Shown here: piece by piece, positions 60,121 to 64,000 of the stretch
Numbering within the stretch: position 1 is the first letter of the stretch
Layout: the number at the start of each line of letters is the position of its first letter
From: an uncultured Dehalococcoidia bacterium
GTDB lineage: Bacteria; Chloroflexota; Dehalococcoidia; Lucifugimonadales; JADFKI01
DNA length: 64,000 bases
Reading direction: 5' to 3'
NCBI GenBank assembly: GCA_958295865.1
Contig: CATQHF010000002.1
Coordinates: 309,406-373,405 of the forward strand
Translations under genes and position numbers: made by a program
Notes under the pieces: generated by a model
Seen by the model: the letters and a program-made list of their open reading frames with translations, nothing else
Told to the model about the DNA's origin: nothing
The model's database searches: none

Positions 60121-61656
60121 TCACGCTTGCCATGCGATGCGCCCGTTGACGATGGTTGTCGCTACTCCGATATTGAGCAGGGTTTCGGGGGAAGCGCCGG
60201 TTGGATCATCGGTGAGGATGGCTAGATCGGCGCGCTTGCCGGGGGCTATCGTGCCCGCTTCCGATTCCATGCAGGCGGCGTAGGCGGCGGCGGATGTGTG
60301 CATGGTGAGCGCCTGCATGGGCGTCAACCGCTCCGTACTGCCGATGATTTCGCCCGAACCCGCGCGGCGCGCCACGGCGGCATGCATCGCAATGATTGGG
60401 TTGGGGCGGCTTACGGGGGCGTCCGAACCCGCCGCCAGTACAATGCCCCCGTCGGTGAGCGTCTTGAAGCGATAGAGCCAGCCCGCATCCGCGCCAAACT
60501 CTTTGAGATAGCGGCTGCCGCTGTCGTGTATGAAGCGCGGTTGTGACACGACGACGGGGCGGGCGTTCAGCAGGGCGTCCAGCGCGGCGGGCGGGCACTC
60601 AGAGGCATGCTCGATACGGTCTCGCAGCCCGGGGGCATGGTTGGCTTCAAGGGCTTTGGCGGCGGCTATTACCGTGTCCGCTTCAACGGCGTGTATCGCC
60701 ACCGGAAAGCCATGCCCATGCGCGTGGGCGATGATAGCGCTTAGGTCGTTCTCAGACGGGAATAGGCTGCCGCCGCTGCGCGTGAGCATTATCTTTGCGT
60801 GTGCCAGACCGGATATTTCATCGCCGTCGCCGAAACGCAGATTGTTGGCGACGAACTCGTCTAAGTGGGCGGCTGCGGGCATTACGGACAGCGTCGGCGT
60901 GAATGTCTTTTGCGCCTTCAATCGGCGCAGGGCATCCCAGCGTTCGAGCGAGTTGGACGGCGTGGCGTCCTGCACAGAAGTAACGCCCTGCATCAAGAAC
61001 CGCTCGCTCGCTTGGGATGCTCCATCGTGCATCTCGGCATCGCCGAGGGGCGGGATGCGGTCTTCAAGCCAAGCGTCCATCTCCAAAAGCAAGCCATTAG
61101 GTTCAGCAGTGTTGAGGTCTCGCGCTATCGTGCCGCCGGGGGGTTCGTCAGTATCGGGGCAAATGCCGACGCGCGACAGCGCTGCGCTGTTCAGGACGCA
61201 GGCATGGCCGGAGCGGTGGTTGAGCCGCACCGGGTTGTTCGGCGCGGCGCGGTCGAGGTCCCATCGCGTCGGATGGCGCTTTTCGTATAAGTCGAACTCG
61301 CTGTATCCGGTGGCGCGAATCCAGTCGCCGTTAGGCGTGCGTTGCGCCCGTTGACAGACTGCGTGGATGATGTCGCCAATTGTGGAAACGGCTGGCGGCG
61401 CACAGTCCACCGCTATCAGGCTGGCGGCATAGGCGAGCGCATGGCAATGGGCGTCGATGAAGCCGGGCACGACGATCTGACCGCCGCAATCCATCAGCCG
61501 GGCGGCGGAGATTGTCGCGGGCGAGAGGCGATGGCGCTCCCCTACCCAAGCGATACGCCCGCCGCTTATGACGACTGCGCTCGCCCGCGGCCGGGCGGGG
61601 TCGAGCGTCAGCACATGGGCGTTGGTCAGTATGAGGTTGGGGGCGCTTGGGGACAA
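60121..61656 (-). CDS. amidohydrolase family protein (YtcJ-like)
   Basis: A 511-residue metal-dependent hydrolase. The beta-domain starts LILTNAHVLTLDP. GFIDAHCHALAYA has the HxH, IHAVEADTV and RIEHASE are the other His sites, and AAGSDAPV carries the Asp. The end, GTIAPGKRADLAIL, is the second half of the beta-domain. Members hydrolyse amide or ester bonds in small molecules; the substrate is unknown. The 68-bp gap before the NIPSNAP stop holds nothing. Confidence 0.87.
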   Translation of the reverse strand: MSPSAPNLILTNAHVLTLDPARPRASAVVISGGRIAWVGERHRLSPATISAARLMDCGGQIVVPGFIDAHCHALAYAASLIAVDCAPPAVSTIGDIIHAVCQRAQRTPNGDWIRATGYSEFDLYEKRHPTRWDLDRAAPNNPVRLNHRSGHACVLNSAALSRVGICPDTDEPPGGTIARDLNTAEPNGLLLEMDAWLEDRIPPLGDAEMHDGASQASERFLMQGVTSVQDATPSNSLERWDALRRLKAQKTFTPTLSVMPAAAHLDEFVANNLRFGDGDEISGLAHAKIMLTRSGGSLFPSENDLSAIIAHAHGHGFPVAIHAVEADTVIAAAKALEANHAPGLRDRIEHASECPPAALDALLNARPVVVSQPRFIHDSGSRYLKEFGADAGWLYRFKTLTDGGIVLAAGSDAPVSRPNPIIAMHAAVARRAGSGEIIGSTERLTPMQALTMHTSAAAYAACMESEAGTIAPGKRADLAILTDDPTGASPETLLNIGVATTIVNGRIAWQA

Positions 61657-61724
61657 AATGCTCTCTACGCAGGGGCGATGCTTTGTCCCCTACCCTTGTC
61701 CACGCTAGGATTTAACCGGACGAT

Positions 61725-62045
61725 TTATTGGATTACGGATAGGGGCGTGGCTTCTATTCGCCGCACCACAATCTTGCCGCGCTGCATCATATCAGGAATC
61801 TGCGGCGCGATTTCGTCCTTCCATGTGTCGCTCTCATATACGGCTTCGTAGAGGCGCTCGCGCTCTTCCTCGCTGGTGAAGCGGCGCACCCAGATGTAGA
61901 GGTCGTTCTCTTCCTCCCCAACGAAGCTGCCCACGATGACCATGCCCTTGCCGGTCTGGAAGGGTATGATGGTCTCTTCCATGAACCTGACCCAGTTCTC
62001 TCGCTGTCCCGGCTGGGTGCGGTATTCTCTCAGTTCAAAGAACAT
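61725..62045 (-). CDS. NIPSNAP-family protein
   Basis: A 106-residue ferredoxin-like fold: MFFELREYRTQPGQRENWVRFMEE and GMVIVGSFVGEEENDLYIWVRRFTSEEERERLYEAVYESDTWK are the classical NIPSNAP signature. These dimeric alpha/beta barrel proteins are of unclear function, sometimes monooxygenase-like. It stands alone between two minus-strand genes. Confidence 0.9.
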   Translation of the reverse strand: MFFELREYRTQPGQRENWVRFMEETIIPFQTGKGMVIVGSFVGEEENDLYIWVRRFTSEEERERLYEAVYESDTWKDEIAPQIPDMMQRGKIVVRRIEATPLSVIQ

Positions 62046-62144
62046 TGGCGTCTCCCTTAAATTGGTTTTGATTTGGGGTTACTCTATTAGCGCGGGGGCG
62101 ATGTGTCAAGTTGACGGGCGCTAATATCAATGAACGGAACATCG

Positions 62145-63182
62145 CTATGAGCTTCCGCTGAACTTGAACACATAGACGCTGGCAAGGATGTACAGCCCTA
62201 TGAGCGTCGCCGATTCGAAAGTGATGTATTTGGTCGGGCGGCGTCGGCGTCTGCTCAAGATTCCGATGATTACGACGCATGTCATGAAGATGGCGAATAT
62301 AGCCGTCGATTCGTGTATGGCCGATATGGATGTCCAAATCGGTTCGCCAATGAGGGCAACATCGTCGAGCGTGAGAATGAAGCCCATGTTGAATAGGTTG
62401 CTGCCGAGCACATTGGACAGCGCGAGCTCAGGGGCGTTGATGCGTAGCGCGGCGAGTGATGCGGCGAGTTCGGGAAGCGAAGTGCTGAACGCCAAGAACT
62501 GCGTTCCGACGAAACTGGCTTCCCAGTTCATGGCGTGGGCTATGCCCTCCCCGGTCATGGCAAGCCATATCGATGAACCTATAATGACGAGCGCCGTGCC
62601 TGCATAGATTCCGGCGGCGCGATACAGATTTTCGGACGCATAGTCTTCATCGCCCAGCTCTTGGGGAGGCTGCATTCTTCCGGTGCGGTAGATGAGGAAC
62701 ATCGCCGCGAGGAACAAGAGGAATAGAACGATTGTAATGGGGCTGATAGTCCAGTCGGATAGTCCCTCCACGATTTCATGCTTGTGAATGGCGATGGCAA
62801 TCAGAGTTATGGAAATGACGAGTATTCCCAGCACGCCCGTGAGCGCGGCGGTGATGTTGACGGTGTTCAGGATGGGGCCGTTGCGCCAGAATAAGTCCAG
62901 TATGCCTATGATGAACAGGTTGAAGAGATTGCTGCCATAGACGTCGCCCGCAGCGAGGTCCGGAGCGCCGACGAGTGTTATGGCGCTAACGCCCGTGCCG
63001 AGTTCCGGGAACGATGTCGCGGTTGCGAGCAGCACCACGCCCACGAAAGAGCGTCCTAACCCTGTTCGCAGCGCGATGATGTCGGCAGACTTAGCCAAGA
63101 AGTTGGATGCGATGAGAATAAAGCCAGCGGCGAGCAGGAGTTGCAGCCAAAGACCGGGTATAGATTGGGCAAATGCTATCAA
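62145..63182 (-). CDS. sodium/calcium exchanger-family membrane protein
   Basis: A 345-residue CaCA-superfamily antiporter with about ten spans in two inverted halves. The alpha repeats are ATATSFPELGTGVSAI with GDVYGSNLFNLF, and FSTSLPELAASLAAL with LSNVLGSNLFNMGF; the Glu residues in them bind the cation. A charged cytosolic loop (about residues 175-195) joins the halves. It exports calcium or a similar cation in exchange for Na+ or H+. Confidence 0.9.
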   Translation of the reverse strand: MIAFAQSIPGLWLQLLLAAGFILIASNFLAKSADIIALRTGLGRSFVGVVLLATATSFPELGTGVSAITLVGAPDLAAGDVYGSNLFNLFIIGILDLFWRNGPILNTVNITAALTGVLGILVISITLIAIAIHKHEIVEGLSDWTISPITIVLFLLFLAAMFLIYRTGRMQPPQELGDEDYASENLYRAAGIYAGTALVIIGSSIWLAMTGEGIAHAMNWEASFVGTQFLAFSTSLPELAASLAALRINAPELALSNVLGSNLFNMGFILTLDDVALIGEPIWTSISAIHESTAIFAIFMTCVVIIGILSRRRRRPTKYITFESATLIGLYILASVYVFKFSGSS

Positions 63183-63221
63183 TTAGTTTCCTATGGTTCG
63201 CGCGCGGCGGCGTCTCAGCAC

Positions 63222-63247
63222 AAAAAACGACCCCGATGTACGGGGCC
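63222..63247 (-). terminator. intrinsic terminator of the glycosyltransferase transcript
   Basis: On the minus strand GGCCCCG (63247-63241) and CGGGGTC (63235-63229) pair around a 5-nt loop and are followed, after one base, by six T. It lies just after the glycosyltransferase stop and 40 bp before the exchanger start, so it separates the two transcripts. Confidence 0.8.
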
Positions 63248-63278
63248 GTAGGCTGTCAGCGCAGGCGTATATCAGCAA

Positions 63279-64000
63279 TCAGTCTCGCCCTTGGTTGCAT
63301 GCCAGCAGATCGGCGCGGTCTCCCCACTTGTCGAGGAAGCGCCCGTAGTTCTTGCGGCTCAACTCGTCGCGCTCGGCCTCGCCCAGCTCGGACCAGACGC
63401 GGTGTTCGTGCTGACCGACGGGAAGCTCCGGATACGCAACTATTCTATACCCTTGCGCCTTGAATTGAAAACTATAATCCAAGTCGAGGTTGCGGTAGAA
63501 GCGGAATGTCTGGCGCGGCAAGCCGACTTGCCTGAGACGCTCCCGCTTGAAGGCGAAGCAGTATGCCTGCATAGCGTCCATATCGCCGCTTTCGCCCTCG
63601 CCGTCGTGGAAGTGGTGCAAGTCGGTGGTGCGAAGACCGAAAGGACCTGCCACGCCTATGGTGTCGTCTTGGAGCGCGCGCGCGAGGGGGTCGAATATGT
63701 CGCCGTTCACCTCGACGCTGGTGTCGAGCATAACGATGGCGCTTCCCAGGCACTGCTTCAGCAGGATGTTCTTGGCAGCGCCCTCGCCGAGCGGGTGGTC
63801 GGTATGGATTACGCGCAGGCGGTCGTCAGCGGCGGCGGCGGATTCGAGCCATTCGTCGGTGCCGTCGACAGAGCCGTTGTCAACGACTACGACCTCAGAT
63901 TTGCGGTCGCCAAGCCATCGGAAGGCGCTGTCTATGCAGCGGCGCACATCGTCAAGGTAGTTGCAGGCGACGATGCCGACTGATATATCAACGGCGTCCA
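63279..64000 (-). CDS. family 2 glycosyltransferase, 5' end beyond window
   Basis: A partial GT-A glycosyltransferase of at least 240 residues. The frame stays open to the window edge and reads DVDISVGIVACNYLDDVRRCIDSA, a normal GT2 start, so only a few residues are missing. VVVDNGSVDGTDEWL binds the nucleotide. The metal-binding DxD position reads MLDTSVEVNG, a common variant. It probably adds a sugar to a glycan or lipid. GTG 63947 is not the real start. Confidence 0.87.
   Translation of the reverse strand, partial: DAVDISVGIVACNYLDDVRRCIDSAFRWLGDRKSEVVVVDNGSVDGTDEWLESAAAADDRLRVIHTDHPLGEGAAKNILLKQCLGSAIVMLDTSVEVNGDIFDPLARALQDDTIGVAGPFGLRTTDLHHFHDGEGESGDMDAMQAYCFAFKRERLRQVGLPRQTFRFYRNLDLDYSFQFKAQGYRIVAYPELPVGQHEHRVWSELGEAERDELSRKNYGRFLDKWGDRADLLACNQGRD

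Noticed and set aside
61657..61724. Possible small gene between amidohydrolase and NIPSNAP gene
   Set aside because: The gap is only 68 bp and has no start with a ribosome site.

Overview
The window looks like a chromosomal segment of a bacterium with moderately high GC. The most likely source is a Chloroflexota member of the SAR202/Dehalococcoidia type. This is inferred from gene content: many CaiB/BaiF CoA-transferases, TPP-dependent lyases, HpcH/HpaI aldolases, acyl-CoA and flavin enzymes, a T-box in front of the tryptophan genes, and lipoproteins with Pro/Thr-rich linkers. Several genes start with TTG behind strong Shine-Dalgarno sequences. No rRNA or ribosomal-protein marker is present, so the placement is provisional.

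Layout. 1-6.2 kb: two cupins, a thioesterase, a Lin0512-family protein, tRNA-Gly(CCC), an acyl-CoA dehydrogenase/amidohydrolase pair and an aminoglycoside-phosphotransferase-fold protein. 6.2-12.4 kb: a TPP enzyme, a zinc-ribbon DUF4234 membrane protein, a DUF433/PIN-like (DUF5615) pair, an NADP-dependent oxidoreductase, a squalene/phytoene synthase and a DinB protein. 12.5-16.2 kb: a likely acyl-CoA operon (DUF35 Zn-ribbon, thiolase, small ORF, acyl-CoA ligase). 16.3-20.4 kb: a lipoprotein behind a truncated metzincin, two tandem glutaredoxin-like genes, and a luciferase-like monooxygenase broken by a 97-bp perfect tandem duplication. 20.8-24.5 kb: a NYN-LOTUS putative RNase, coaX, coaBC and a tautomerase.

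24.5-31.7 kb is the best understood unit: a HicA-HicB pair, then a promoter, a T-box leader with its terminator, trpS, trpE, trpG, trpD, a second toxin-antitoxin pair (HicB-HicA) lying inside the operon, trpC and trpF. trpA and trpB are not in the window. A HEPN-domain gene follows trpF.

32.4-46.6 kb is catabolic: SRPBCC, a protein of unknown family, VOC, RidA, HIT, two HpcH/HpaI-aldolase paralogs separated by a repeat-dense 0.9 kb, a phosphodiesterase, then CaiB - large SNF2 helicase - TPP lyase - CaiB. The second CaiB lacks the catalytic Asp. 46.7-52.5 kb: an unrecognised protein with two internal repeats and a Cys cluster, a composite repeat region, a 940-residue GLUG-repeat surface protein made of two tandem halves, a segment bounded by 39-bp inverted repeats, and a MaoC-like dehydratase. 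52.5-64 kb: rsmI, a zinc/manganese ABC transporter (permease, ATPase, binding lipoprotein), a Fur-family regulator, metG, a polyprenyl synthase, an amidohydrolase, a NIPSNAP protein, a Na+/Ca2+-type exchanger and a glycosyltransferase cut by the window end. Near-identical dyads lie at the fur start and upstream of the transporter operon.

Small non-coding mobile repeats run throughout. Family A is about 100 bp with 16-bp terminal inverted repeats and 7-bp target-site duplications. Family B is 82 bp with 12-bp inverted ends. REP-like hairpins (ATTCCTGC-GAAA-GCAGGAAT type) are scattered between genes. One family A copy supplies the first ATG of the thioesterase gene, and one REP encodes the C-terminus of the metal permease.
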